A stretch of 64,000 bases of DNA from Microbacterium profundi (GTDB taxonomy: Bacteria; Actinomycetota; Actinomycetes; Actinomycetales; Microbacteriaceae). Both the position numbers and the translations under genes were made by a program. Every line of letters begins with the position of its first letter. Within the stretch, counting starts at the first letter, position 1. The notes under the pieces are model-generated. The model ran no database searches. It saw only the letters and a program-made list of their open reading frames with translations, and was not told the DNA's origin. The stretch lies in assembly GCF_000763375.1 (NCBI RefSeq), contig NZ_JPSY01000001.1:1860001-1924000 (forward strand). Reading direction: 5' to 3'. Positions 41,051 through 49,881 of the stretch are shown here, in pieces.

Positions 41051-42064
41051 ATGGAATCGATTATTGTCACTTCACCGAGCGTCGCGTCGCGCGTGACCGT
41101 GGAGCAGCCGCGACCGGGGCCGGGAGATGTTCTCGTGCGGATACGCGCGTGCGGCATCTGCGGTTCAGACTCGTTGTATGTGGAAATGGGCGGGGCGCCG
41201 CCTCACTTCACCGAGACCCCTTTGGGCCATGAGCCCGCGGGGGAGGTCGTGGCGGTCGGAGCATCGGTGTCCGGTGTCGCCGTCGGTGATCATGTCGTGA
41301 TCAACCCGATGGCGCAGGACGGCGTCATCGGCAATGGCGGGCCCCGGGGTGCGCTGGCCGAATTCCTGCTCCTCCCTGACGCTATCGCCGGACAAGATTT
41401 TCGCGTGATCCCTTCAGAGATTCCCTGGAGCGTTGCTGCATTGAACGAGCCGATGGCGGTGGCCTATCACGGCGTGAACCGCTCCGGTGCGACTCAAGGC
41501 ACGAAGGCCGTGGTGTTCGGCGCCGGCCCGATCGGGCTGGGGGCGGCGATCGGGCTCGCAGCGAAAGGTGCGGAGCATGTCGTCGTCGTCGATGTAGTGG
41601 CGAGACGGCTCGAGAAGGCGCTGGCCGTCGGGGCAGATGCCGTGATCAACTCGGCGGAAGAGGATGTCGTCGCGCGGCTTCGCGAGCTTCACGGCGAGGT
41701 GCCGGGGTTCTACGGTGCGCCTCCTCGCCCGGCTACAGACGTGTACCTGGATGCAGCGGGAGCGCCAGCGGTGTTCCAGACCGTGATGTCAGCGGTCAAA
41801 CATCGTGCTGTCTACACCATCGTCGCTGTCTATAAGGATGCAGTTGAGCTGGATCTGCAACAGGCGCTGACGAGCGAAGTCGATATTCGGCTCTCGATGG
41901 GATACCCCACCGAGATCTTCTCGGTGACTGATTCGATCATCGCCGATTGGCAGAAGTATCAGCACATCATCAGTGACCTGGTGCCGTTCGCCGAGGTAGA
42001 GCGCGCGCTCACGCTCGCCAGGACTCCGGGTGCCGCGGACAAAGTCATCGTGACGTTCGACTGA
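41051..42064 (+). CDS. Zinc-type alcohol dehydrogenase, threonine/sorbitol dehydrogenase-like
   Basis: Medium-chain dehydrogenase of 337 residues. Catalytic zinc ligands are in CGICGSDSLY (Cys), LGHEPAGEVV (His, Glu) and ALNEPMAVAYHG (Glu). The NAD motif is VVFGAGPIGLGAAIGLAAKG. The four-cysteine structural zinc lobe is absent; the region reads VINPMAQDGVIGNGGPRG. The ATG at 41051 follows GAGGGGCAAGAG. It is convergent with the IclR gene and follows a broken SDR. Substrate unknown; a polyol or hydroxy acid is likely. Confidence 0.86.
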   Translation: MESIIVTSPSVASRVTVEQPRPGPGDVLVRIRACGICGSDSLYVEMGGAPPHFTETPLGHEPAGEVVAVGASVSGVAVGDHVVINPMAQDGVIGNGGPRGALAEFLLLPDAIAGQDFRVIPSEIPWSVAALNEPMAVAYHGVNRSGATQGTKAVVFGAGPIGLGAAIGLAAKGAEHVVVVDVVARRLEKALAVGADAVINSAEEDVVARLRELHGEVPGFYGAPPRPATDVYLDAAGAPAVFQTVMSAVKHRAVYTIVAVYKDAVELDLQQALTSEVDIRLSMGYPTEIFSVTDSIIADWQKYQHIISDLVPFAEVERALTLARTPGAADKVIVTFD

Positions 42065-42122
42065 AGCGCGGAGCGTGAGCCGCGTAGTGCACCATCCGGC
42101 GCGCTGCGCGGCTCACCCGGCG

Positions 42123-42866
42123 TCAGGTCTGCGTCGAGTGGGAGAGCGATGCGCAGTGCCGTATCGCCGCCAGGTACATCGCTTCGTTCTGCTGAAAGCG
42201 GTCGATGGGCGAGGTGAGTGAAAGCGCGGCTCGCACTTCGCCGTCCACGAAAATGGGGGCGCTGAGCGAGTAGACCCCGACCTGCAGCTGTTCACGGTCA
42301 AGCGCGATCCCCGTCGACCGGATCTGCTCGAGCACGACGTCGAGTTCTTCGCGGGTACGCAGCGTATTCGGAGTCGCCGCGGTGTAGTCATAGCCCGCGA
42401 GAGCCCAATCGCGCGATTCTTTGTCGGCGTACGCGAGCATCACTCTCGCGCCCACCCGTGCGTGAATGTTCTCTGTGTACCCGACGACGAGGCCGGACAC
42501 TCGCACCGCCTGTTTGCCTTCTACTGCCGCTATGACAGCGATCTGGTCGCCTCGCCAGGCGGTGAGGTAACAAGATTCACCTGTTTGGCGCGCGAACTCG
42601 TTCAGCGCTGTGCGCATCTCGGTCGAGGGGCGCAGCTGGCGCAGAGCACTCTGCATGATGCGTTCACTGGCGGTGCCGAGTTCGTAGCGTCGCATCGAGT
42701 CCTTCCGCAGAAGACCGACTTGCACCAGTGTGCTGAGCAGATGGTGCGTCGTCGGTCCGGTCAGGGAGAACTGGTGTGCGACGTCCGATGCGAGGACCCG
42801 CGGATTCTCGGCGACGTAGAGATACACATGCGCAGCACGTTCAACGGACTTGATGGTGGTGACCAT
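42123..42866 (-). CDS. IclR-family transcriptional regulator
   Basis: Regulator of 247 residues. The winged helix covers about residues 1-65 (SVERAAHVYLYVAENPRVLASDVAHQFSLTGPTTHHLLSTLVQVGLL). The IclR effector domain follows (RGDQIAVIAAVEGKQAVRVSGLVVG, HARVGARVMLAYA, GVYSLSAPIFVDGEVRAALSLTSP). The ATG at 42866 follows AAGGGGAAG. It is divergent from the carboxyltransferase operon. A 19-bp palindrome in the gap is its probable operator. Confidence 0.9.
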   Translation of the reverse strand: MVTTIKSVERAAHVYLYVAENPRVLASDVAHQFSLTGPTTHHLLSTLVQVGLLRKDSMRRYELGTASERIMQSALRQLRPSTEMRTALNEFARQTGESCYLTAWRGDQIAVIAAVEGKQAVRVSGLVVGYTENIHARVGARVMLAYADKESRDWALAGYDYTAATPNTLRTREELDVVLEQIRSTGIALDREQLQVGVYSLSAPIFVDGEVRAALSLTSPIDRFQQNEAMYLAAIRHCASLSHSTQT

Positions 42867-42925
42867 GGGCTTCCCCTTGACAAAGCTGGACAGTGCTTTC
42901 ATACTTTTGGCGTTAAGTTCAAATG

Positions 42926-42944
42926 ACTTTCATCATCTGAAAGT
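42926..42944. promoter_or_regulatory. Palindrome between the IclR gene and the biotin-carboxylase operon
   Basis: ACTTTCATCATCTGAAAGT is a 7-5-7 perfect inverted repeat (ACTTTCA / TGAAAGT). It lies 28 bp before the carboxyltransferase ATG. A half copy (CTTTCATACTTTTG) lies closer to the IclR gene (about 42896). Likely IclR binding site. Confidence 0.68.
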
Positions 42945-42971
42945 TACCCTAGTCTACAAAGAGGTGTGGCG

Positions 42972-44495
42972 ATGACGGCAACCGACCGCGAACCGATCGC
43001 GTCGATCATGAGTTTGGGCGGACGCCCCGCGAACAGTGGGCGCGAGATCCGCGTGATCGATACGACTTTGCGGGACGGACATCAGAGCCTGTGGGCGACG
43101 CGGATGCGCACGGACCACATGCTGTCGATGGTGGATGATTTTGCCGCAGCAGGGTTCGAACAGATCGATCTCGTCGCCCCGATTCAATTCGATGTCTCCG
43201 TCCGGTACTTGAAAGAAGACCCGTGGGAGCGCGTGCGGCTGATGCATCGGGCGGCGCCCGACATGAAGTTCCGCGCACTGATCCGATCACGCAATATCGC
43301 GGCGTTCGATTTCCTTGCGGACGACATCATCGAGAACTGGGTGGATCGCTTATACGCGAACGGGTTCCGGGTGATCGGCTCGTTCGACGGGCTGAATGAC
43401 TACGACAACATCGTTCCTGGTCTGATCCGGGCGAAGAAGCTCGGAGCGTCGACGTTCGGAGCGGTGTCGTTCTGCGAGTCGCCGGTCCACACGGATGAGC
43501 TGTTCGTGGCGAAGACGAAGGAACTGATCGAGCGGGCAGATGTCGACGCGATCATGCTGAAGGACGCCGGCGGTCTGCTTACCCCTGAGCGGACTCGGGT
43601 ACTCGTGCAGAAGATGAAGGCGGTCATGGGAGACCTGCCGCTCGAGGTCCACACGCATTCGATGACGGGTCTTGCGCCTCTGGTGTACCTGGAAGCGGCG
43701 GAAGCAGGTGCGGACGTGCTCCACACGTCGATCGCGCCGCTCGCGAACGGGACAGCTCAGCCTTCGACGCAACGTGTGGTGCGCGATCTGCGCGCCCTCG
43801 GGTATGTCGTGAACGTCGATGACGCTCGAGTGGATGCGATCAGTGATCGGATCACCGAGATCGCAGAGATCGAGAACAAGCCGCTTGGTGCCCCGATGGA
43901 GTACGACGGGATGCATTACATGCACCAGTTGCCAGGCGGCATGCTGTCGAACTTCCATATGCAACTGAACGCGGCGGGTATGAGCGATCGGCTCGATGAA
44001 CTCCTGGTCGAGACAGCGCGCGTGCGCAAGGAACTGGCGTACCCGATCATGATCACTCCGTTCGCACAGCACGTGGGAACGCAAGCGGTGATGAACGTGA
44101 TCACGGGTGACCGATACAGCATCGTGCCGAACGAAGTGAAGAAGTACGCCCTCGGCTACTACGGCAGCCTCCTCGGACCGATCGATCCGGAGGTGCTGGA
44201 GTTGATCCTCGCGAATGGAGCGTCGGATATTCCGCCGGAGCCCGCTCCGATTCCACCGATGCTGCCAGGGCTGCGGGAGAGGTATCCGGACGCAGGCATC
44301 GACGAATTGCTGCTGAGAGCGATGTTTGCCGGTACGCAGGTCGACGAGATGAAGAAGACGGTTGCGTCTGGTGGGAACCCGGATGAGGTGCCGCGGCCGC
44401 TGTTGGGTTTGATTCAGGCGTTGTTTGCGGGCTCTGATTCGGGCACGCAGGTATTGAAGACTGGCGATCTAGAGATCGCCCTGGTTAAGGAGTGA
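42972..44495 (+). CDS. Carboxyltransferase subunit of pyruvate carboxylase / oxaloacetate decarboxylase type
   Basis: HMGL-like TIM-barrel carboxyltransferase of 507 residues, the 5S/OadA/PycB family. It moves CO2 between biotin and pyruvate/oxaloacetate. Residues: RVIDTTLRDGHQSLWATRM (metal Asp and Arg), DAIMLKDAGGLLTP with the lysine, and the metal motif EVHTHSMTG. A PYC/OADA C-terminal domain follows (HQLPGGMLSNFHMQL, ITPFAQHVGTQAVMNV). No biotin domain is attached; that is the next gene. The ATG at 42972 is spaced from GAGG; a GTG six bases upstream is possible. First of three coupled genes. Confidence 0.9.
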   Translation: MTATDREPIASIMSLGGRPANSGREIRVIDTTLRDGHQSLWATRMRTDHMLSMVDDFAAAGFEQIDLVAPIQFDVSVRYLKEDPWERVRLMHRAAPDMKFRALIRSRNIAAFDFLADDIIENWVDRLYANGFRVIGSFDGLNDYDNIVPGLIRAKKLGASTFGAVSFCESPVHTDELFVAKTKELIERADVDAIMLKDAGGLLTPERTRVLVQKMKAVMGDLPLEVHTHSMTGLAPLVYLEAAEAGADVLHTSIAPLANGTAQPSTQRVVRDLRALGYVVNVDDARVDAISDRITEIAEIENKPLGAPMEYDGMHYMHQLPGGMLSNFHMQLNAAGMSDRLDELLVETARVRKELAYPIMITPFAQHVGTQAVMNVITGDRYSIVPNEVKKYALGYYGSLLGPIDPEVLELILANGASDIPPEPAPIPPMLPGLRERYPDAGIDELLLRAMFAGTQVDEMKKTVASGGNPDEVPRPLLGLIQALFAGSDSGTQVLKTGDLEIALVKE

Positions 44496-44500
44496 GTGGA

Positions 44501-45016
44501 ATGGATATTCGCGAATTGAAGGCGATTGTTGAGTGGGCGAGCCTGACTGAGGGTGTGCGTGAGCTGTCCCTCAAGGTGGCAGATGTTGAGTTGTTCGTTT
44601 CGAAGAACGAGTACAGCCGCAACGCACCGGCCGCGGAATATGCCGCCCCCGTTACCGCACCGGCACCCGCAGCGGCTCCGGCTCCAGCTGCTCCGGCGAC
44701 GCCGGCTCCTGCACCGGTTGCCGCTCCTTCTCCTGCAGCGCCGTCTTCTTCGGGGGCGGGGGAGCTCGCACCGGGTGAGATCGTGGTGAAGGCGCCGATG
44801 GTGGGTACGTTCTACGCGTCACCGCAACCGGGCGCTCCTGCTTTCGTCCAGGTGGGTGACACGGTCCAGGCCGATACGGTCTTGTGCATCGTCGAAGTGA
44901 TGAAGCTCATGAACAATGTCGAGGCACGTGTTTCGGGCTCGGTCGTTCGCGTGCTGGTAGAGAACGAGGCGGCGGTCGAGTACGGGCAGCCCCTGTTCGT
45001 GATCAGGCAAGCCTGA
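44501..45016 (+). CDS. Biotin carboxyl carrier protein (AccB-like)
   Basis: A 171-residue biotin carrier. The N-terminal ~40 residues match the AccB head domain (MDIRELKAIVEWASLTEGVRELSLKVADVELFV), followed by an Ala/Pro-rich flexible linker. The biotinyl domain carries the attachment lysine in EVMKLMNNVEA. It follows the carboxyltransferase by 5 bp and precedes biotin carboxylase, so it probably carries CO2 between those two. The EVMKLMN word has Val before Met where AMKM/AMKL is usual. Confidence 0.92.
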   Translation: MDIRELKAIVEWASLTEGVRELSLKVADVELFVSKNEYSRNAPAAEYAAPVTAPAPAAAPAPAAPATPAPAPVAAPSPAAPSSSGAGELAPGEIVVKAPMVGTFYASPQPGAPAFVQVGDTVQADTVLCIVEVMKLMNNVEARVSGSVVRVLVENEAAVEYGQPLFVIRQA

Positions 45017-45068
45017 GGCTTAGCCATTGCTTGTTGGGGTATTTCGGCATCGGGTATGAGGAGTGGTT

Positions 45069-46421
45069 GTGGCTGTACGAAGTGTGTTGATCGCGAATCG
45101 TGGCGAGATCGCGTTGCGAATCGTGCGCGCATGTAAAGAACTCGGAATACGGTCGATCGTCGCGTACTCCGAAGCGGACGCGGATTCGTTGCCGGTGAAG
45201 CTCGCGGATGCGGCGGTGTGCATCGGGCCCGCGAATGCCAAGCTGAGTTACCGGGATCCGAAGCTGGTTGTGGGTGCGGCGCAGGCATTCGGTGCGGACG
45301 CGATCCATCCCGGGTACGGGTTCCTCGCGGAGAACGCGGATTTCGCTGCCTTGTGCGAGGCCGAAGGCGTCACGTTCATCGGTCCTTCATCGTCGGTGAT
45401 TGCTCGGATGGGAGACAAGATCCAAGCGAAGCGCATCGCACGGAAAGCCGGTGTGCCGACGGTCCCTGGATCTGATGGGGCCATTAGCGACTTCAAGGAA
45501 GCACTCAAGGTCGCGTCCGAAGTGGGTTACCCGATGCTGATCAAGGCATCTGCCGGCGGTGGTGGCCGTGGCCTGCGTGTGGTGGAGAACGCGGCTACGC
45601 TTGAGAAGGACCTTGCCGAGATCATGGCGGAGGCGGAGGTCGCGTTTGGTGACGCGTCAGTCTACATCGAACGGTATTTGACCGACATCCGTCACATCGA
45701 GATCCAAGTCGTGTCTGATGGGACGACCGTATTGCAGTTCGGAGAGCGGGACTGCACGGCACAGCGTCGGAACCAGAAGCTGGTGGAAGAGTCCCCGTCT
45801 CCCATACTGGATGCGCAGTTGCGCGAGGGGCTCGCTGAAGCTGCGGTCGCGTTGTGCCACGAAGTGGGCTACACGAATGCGGGAACGGTGGAGTTCGTGT
45901 TCGATAACGTGGAACGAAAATATTACTTTATCGAAATGAATACACGTATCCAGGTTGAGCATCCCGTAACGGAGATGGTCACCGGAGTGGATCTGATCAA
46001 GTTGCAACTGCAGATCGCCGGGGGCGAGAAGTTGTCACTCACGCAGGAAGACATCCGGGTCTCAGGCCATGCAATCGAGTGCCGCATTAATGCTGAGGAT
46101 CCGGGGCGGAACTTTGCTCCGAATCCGGGCACCGTTGAGGGTTTCCGGGCCCCCGGTGGATTCGGGGTGCGGTTTGATTCCCATATCGAGTCCGGTTATC
46201 GGATCCCTCCGTTCTACGATTCGATGGTGGGCAAGCTCATTTGTTGGGGGCGGGATCGCGAGGAAGCGATCGCTCGTACGCTGCGGGCACTTGATGAGTT
46301 GGTGGTGGGCGGCGTGGTGACCACGGCCAGTTTCCAGGCAGAAATTCTGGGTAGTAGGGGCTTCCGTTCAGGGGAATTCAATACCGCGTATATTTCCCAG
46401 CTGATGGCGCAGCGAGACTGA
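45069..46421 (+). CDS. accC: Biotin carboxylase (AccC-like)
   Basis: ATP-grasp biotin carboxylase of 450 residues that loads bicarbonate-derived CO2 on the carrier. Motifs: LIANRGEIALRIVRA, IHPGYGFLAENADFA, LIKASAGGGGRGLRVV (ATP lid), IERYLTDIRHIEIQV, QKLVEESPSP and YFIEMNTRIQVEHPVTE. The GTG at 45069 follows GAGGAG; a GTG at 45063 overlaps that site. Rare codons (TTG, AAA, ATA) are more common than in genes outside 36-46.5 kb. Last gene of the IclR-controlled operon. Confidence 0.92.
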   Translation: MAVRSVLIANRGEIALRIVRACKELGIRSIVAYSEADADSLPVKLADAAVCIGPANAKLSYRDPKLVVGAAQAFGADAIHPGYGFLAENADFAALCEAEGVTFIGPSSSVIARMGDKIQAKRIARKAGVPTVPGSDGAISDFKEALKVASEVGYPMLIKASAGGGGRGLRVVENAATLEKDLAEIMAEAEVAFGDASVYIERYLTDIRHIEIQVVSDGTTVLQFGERDCTAQRRNQKLVEESPSPILDAQLREGLAEAAVALCHEVGYTNAGTVEFVFDNVERKYYFIEMNTRIQVEHPVTEMVTGVDLIKLQLQIAGGEKLSLTQEDIRVSGHAIECRINAEDPGRNFAPNPGTVEGFRAPGGFGVRFDSHIESGYRIPPFYDSMVGKLICWGRDREEAIARTLRALDELVVGGVVTTASFQAEILGSRGFRSGEFNTAYISQLMAQRD

Positions 46422-46449
46422 ACTGCGCACCCCTCCTGTTTGCCCTGAA

Positions 46450-46525
46450 CATTGACGTCCCGCATCGCGCTCCAGAACATCACCAGGCTCGTGAGAGCGC
46501 CGAGAGCGACGGGCGCCGACCCGCA
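46450..46525 (-). pseudogene. Remnant of an F420-0-type ABC permease
   Basis: About 25 codons on the minus strand read APVALGALTSLVMFWSAMRD. This matches the intact permease at 57.6-58.7 kb (AALGALTSLVIFWSATGD), and the DNA is similar over about 40 bp on the same strand. Nothing else of the gene is left. It shows that a second permease of this kind once stood here, or that a copy was moved during rearrangement. Confidence 0.72.
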
Positions 46526-46811
46526 TCGCGGCATATTCGACTACGCGAGAGGTCTTCGTGCAGCGGGTCGTCGAGGGTGTGGCGAGGCGGTCAGCGGCGT
46601 TCGCTCCGCAGCTGGTGATCGTGCGGATGAGCGTTTTCGAATCGAACGAGTACGCGAGCCTGCTCGGTGGACCGTTAAGAGCCGCACGAGGATACTTGAC
46701 CGTGACTCCGCCTGGACGCGACTGGTGGCGGGGATGGAGAAGGCGGTGCCCGCGCTTGGCTGACACCTCATCGGGCGCCTTGCACCGTCTAGTGCACAAT
46801 AGGCTTCCCGT
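46526..46811. other. Gene-poor gap, probable gene debris
   Basis: No convincing gene was found. Frames are open on both strands (for example FVQRVVEGVARRSAAFAPQLVIVR on the plus strand), but none has a start with a ribosome site or a recognisable family. Together with the permease remnant to its left, it looks like the edge of a rearranged segment. Confidence 0.5.
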
Positions 46812-47834
46812 ATGCCCTCGATGTCGATGAGCTCCGCACCCGGAGAAGTTCATCATGTTGTCGCGCTGGAGCAGTTTGCTCCGGATGCCGCAGTCGAACT
46901 GGCGGCCACGGCCGACAAGAGCGGTTTTGCAGGCACCGTCGTCGCTGACCGTTTCCAGCCGTGGCTGCCCAGCCAGGGAAATGCCTCGTTCGCATGGGCG
47001 GTGCTGGGAGCGATCGGGCAGCAGACCACCGGGATGATGACGGCTTCGGCCGTGCCCGGCTATCGGATGCATCCGGCGACGGTGGCGCAGGCGAGTGCGA
47101 CGTTGGCAGCGTTGTACCCGGACCGGCACCGGCTCATTCTCTCCGCGGGGGACGCGATCGACGAGCATGTGGTGGGCCAGTACTGGCCGGAGGCCTCCGA
47201 GCGCGCGGCGAGGTTGTTCGACGCGGCAGAGGTCATCCGCAAACTCTTCGCAGCGTCAGCCAAGGGCAAGGACACCAGGCATTCCGGGCCGCACTTCCGG
47301 CTGGAGTCGTCGCGCCTGTGGACGATGCCCGCCACGCCGCCACTGATGCAGGTCTGGGCCGGGGGACCGATGACGGCGCGTCGCGCCGGGCGCACGCTCG
47401 ACGGCATGGTCGTGCATGCTGCCCCGGCAGAGCGACTGACGGCTTTGCTCAATGCTTTTCGGGAGGGCAGGCGGGAGGCCGGACGTTCCACCGAGTCAAC
47501 GCAGACGGTGGTCCATGCGCAACTGTCGTGGGCGCCCGCAGATGACGAGGCGATGAACCAGGCGCTGCGGGACTGGCCGATGACCGGTCTGCGTTTTCCG
47601 AGAGGTGACATCCGTTCTCCGTTCGACGTCGATCAGCTCGCGCGTTCCGTCACAGCGGACGATATCCGCGCACGCATCCCCGTCTCATCCGACGCCGAGG
47701 TTCATCGCGCCTACCTGCAGTCATTCTTCGATCTCGGGTTCGATGCGGTGCATGTGCACAACGTCGGGTCCCGGACGCAGGGCGAGTGGATCGAGATCGC
47801 CGGCCGTGAGATCCTTCCGAAGCTGGTGAAATGA
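46812..47834 (+). CDS. LLM-class F420-dependent oxidoreductase, Fgd-like family
   Basis: Luciferase-like TIM-barrel protein of 340 residues that uses cofactor F420. It is related to F420-dependent glucose-6-phosphate dehydrogenase and resembles the 'F420_G6P family' ([75 protein letters not shown]). The glucose-6-phosphate residues of true Fgd are not all evident, so the substrate is open. It is followed one base after its stop by cofE, so they are co-transcribed. Confidence 0.84.
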   Translation: MPSMSMSSAPGEVHHVVALEQFAPDAAVELAATADKSGFAGTVVADRFQPWLPSQGNASFAWAVLGAIGQQTTGMMTASAVPGYRMHPATVAQASATLAALYPDRHRLILSAGDAIDEHVVGQYWPEASERAARLFDAAEVIRKLFAASAKGKDTRHSGPHFRLESSRLWTMPATPPLMQVWAGGPMTARRAGRTLDGMVVHAAPAERLTALLNAFREGRREAGRSTESTQTVVHAQLSWAPADDEAMNQALRDWPMTGLRFPRGDIRSPFDVDQLARSVTADDIRARIPVSSDAEVHRAYLQSFFDLGFDAVHVHNVGSRTQGEWIEIAGREILPKLVK

Positions 47835-47835
47835 C

Positions 47836-48630
47836 GTGACTGATCGGATGCAGGTGTGGGCACTTGCAGGGATCCCCGAAGTGGCCGCAGGCGCTGACCT
47901 GCCCGGGATGATTCTGGATGCCATCGGCGCCGCCGGAGACGAACTGATCGACGGTGACATCCTGGTCGTCACATCGAAAATCATCTCGAAGGCCGAGGGA
48001 CGGTCGGTGCGCGCCGCCGACCGTGAGGCCGCGATCACTGCCGAGACCGTTCGTGTCGTCGCGACACGTGCTCGCGCGGACGGCGGTGTGACGCGCATCG
48101 TGCAGAACCGGCTCGGAATCGTAGGTGCCGCCGCAGGCGTGGATGCCTCCAACACTGAACCAGGAACGATCCTGCTGCTGCCTCTGGACCCGGATGCCTC
48201 GGCCCGTGCGATCGCATCGAAGATTCGTGCCGAGACTGGCGTGGACGTCGGCATCATCGTGAGCGACACCCTAGGGCGCCCGTGGCGCGATGGGCAGACC
48301 GACGTCGCTATCGGTGCGGCGGGAGTGCACATCTTCGATCAGCTGCATGGCGAGCTCGACAGTGCAGGGCGGCCACTGATCGTGACGCAGCCCTGTGTCG
48401 CGGACGAGTTGGCGGCCGCCGGTGACCTGGTCAAGGGCAAGATCAGCGGATGCCCCGTCGCCGTCGTCCGAGGAATGGGGCGACTGGTGGGCGATCTCGA
48501 TCTTCCCGGCGCCTCGAGCATCGTGAGATCTTCCGAGAAGGACATGTTCCGGCTGGGCGCCGACGAGGCGCACCGGATCGGGTTCGACGAGGGATTCAAA
48601 GCCGCCCGTGCGGCCACAGCCGCAGAGTAA
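47836..48630 (+). CDS. cofE: Coenzyme F420-0:L-glutamate ligase, CofE
   Basis: Adds glutamates to F420-0 with GTP. It has 264 residues, the stand-alone CofE length; the nitroreductase-like C-terminal domain of mycobacterial FbiB is absent. Motifs: [38 protein letters not shown] and [27 protein letters not shown] start at 47836, immediately after the previous stop. It lies between two F420-dependent enzymes. The lack of the FbiB C-domain raises the question how a dehydro-F420-0 intermediate, if made, would be reduced. Confidence 0.93.
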   Translation: MTDRMQVWALAGIPEVAAGADLPGMILDAIGAAGDELIDGDILVVTSKIISKAEGRSVRAADREAAITAETVRVVATRARADGGVTRIVQNRLGIVGAAAGVDASNTEPGTILLLPLDPDASARAIASKIRAETGVDVGIIVSDTLGRPWRDGQTDVAIGAAGVHIFDQLHGELDSAGRPLIVTQPCVADELAAAGDLVKGKISGCPVAVVRGMGRLVGDLDLPGASSIVRSSEKDMFRLGADEAHRIGFDEGFKAARAATAAE

Positions 48631-48659
48631 GACACTGCAGAGGACGAAGGAGACAGTCA

Positions 48660-49676
48660 ATGACGCTGACACTGGGTTATAAGGCATCCGCTGAGCAGTT
48701 CGCTCCGCGTGAGCTGGTCGATATCGCGGTCGCTGCGGAGCGGCACGGCTTCGAGTCGGTGGCGGTGAGCGATCACTTCCAGCCGTGGCGCTATACGGGT
48801 GGGCACGCGCCGTTCTCGATCGCGTGGGCGGCGGCGGTCGGTGCGCGCACCGAGCGTATCCGGATCGGCACGAGTGTGATGACGCCGACGTTCCGCTACA
48901 ACCCCGCCGTGATCGCGCAGGCCTTCGCGACGCTGGGATGCCTGAGCCCGGGGCGGGTATTCCTCGGCGTCGGCACCGGTGAGGCTCTCAACGAGATCGC
49001 CACCGGTTTCCAGGGTGCGGGTGAGCAGGAGTGGCCGGAGTTCCGCGAGCGGTTCGCCCGGCTGCGGGAGTCGATCCGGTTGATGCGGGCGCTGTGGACG
49101 GGGGAGCGGACGAGCTTCGACGGCGATTACTACTCCACGCATGATGCATCCATCTATGACGTCCCAGAGGGTGGCATCCCGGTGTATATCGCCGCGGGCG
49201 GACCGACGGTGGCAAAGTATGCCGGCCGCGCCGGTGATGGATTCATCTGCACCTCGGGCAAGGGCCGGGAACTGTACGTCGACAGCCTCGTGCCCGCGGT
49301 GAAAGAGGGAGCGGCGGCTGGCGGTCGAAGTTTCGAGCAGATCGATCGGATGATCGAGATCAAACTGTCCTACGAGGAGACGACTGCTGCGGCGTTGGAG
49401 AACACCCGGTTCTGGGCGCCGTTGTCGCTGTCGAAGGAGCAGAAGCACGACATCACCGACCCGATCGAGATGGAGAAGGCCGCGGACGCCCTCCCGATCG
49501 AGCAGGTCGCGAAGCGGTGGATCGTAGGCACCGACCCGGATCAGGTCGTCGCGCAGATCAAGGAATATGTCGACTGGGGCTTCAACCACCTCGTCTTCCA
49601 CGGCCCCGGCCACGACCAGGAACGCTTCATGACGCTGTTCGAACGCGACCTGGCGCCGCGGCTGCGAGGCCTGTGA
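48660..49676 (+). CDS. fgd: F420-dependent glucose-6-phosphate dehydrogenase, Fgd
   Basis: Oxidises glucose 6-phosphate to phosphogluconolactone while reducing F420, the main source of F420H2 in actinobacteria. The 338-residue sequence follows mycobacterial Fgd1 closely: [83 protein letters not shown] and [16 protein letters not shown]. The ATG at 48660 has AAGGAG upstream. It follows cofE by 29 bp. Confidence 0.95.
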   Translation: MTLTLGYKASAEQFAPRELVDIAVAAERHGFESVAVSDHFQPWRYTGGHAPFSIAWAAAVGARTERIRIGTSVMTPTFRYNPAVIAQAFATLGCLSPGRVFLGVGTGEALNEIATGFQGAGEQEWPEFRERFARLRESIRLMRALWTGERTSFDGDYYSTHDASIYDVPEGGIPVYIAAGGPTVAKYAGRAGDGFICTSGKGRELYVDSLVPAVKEGAAAGGRSFEQIDRMIEIKLSYEETTAAALENTRFWAPLSLSKEQKHDITDPIEMEKAADALPIEQVAKRWIVGTDPDQVVAQIKEYVDWGFNHLVFHGPGHDQERFMTLFERDLAPRLRGL

Positions 49677-49881
49677 GCGCGAGCGCCCGCGATCAGGGAC
49701 CGAGCAGGGCCAGAGGCACGACGGCGACGCCGTCTGAACGGCGATAGGCCCCCTGGATGCCGGAAAAGCCAGACCCGCTCGGCGTCCGTTTGCCGGTCGG
49801 ATGCTGGTCGTGCGACCCTGTTATGCGGAGCGGTGCGCTTGCGCTGGGCGTCCACTCCCTTCGATGCGTGAAAGGGTGCCT

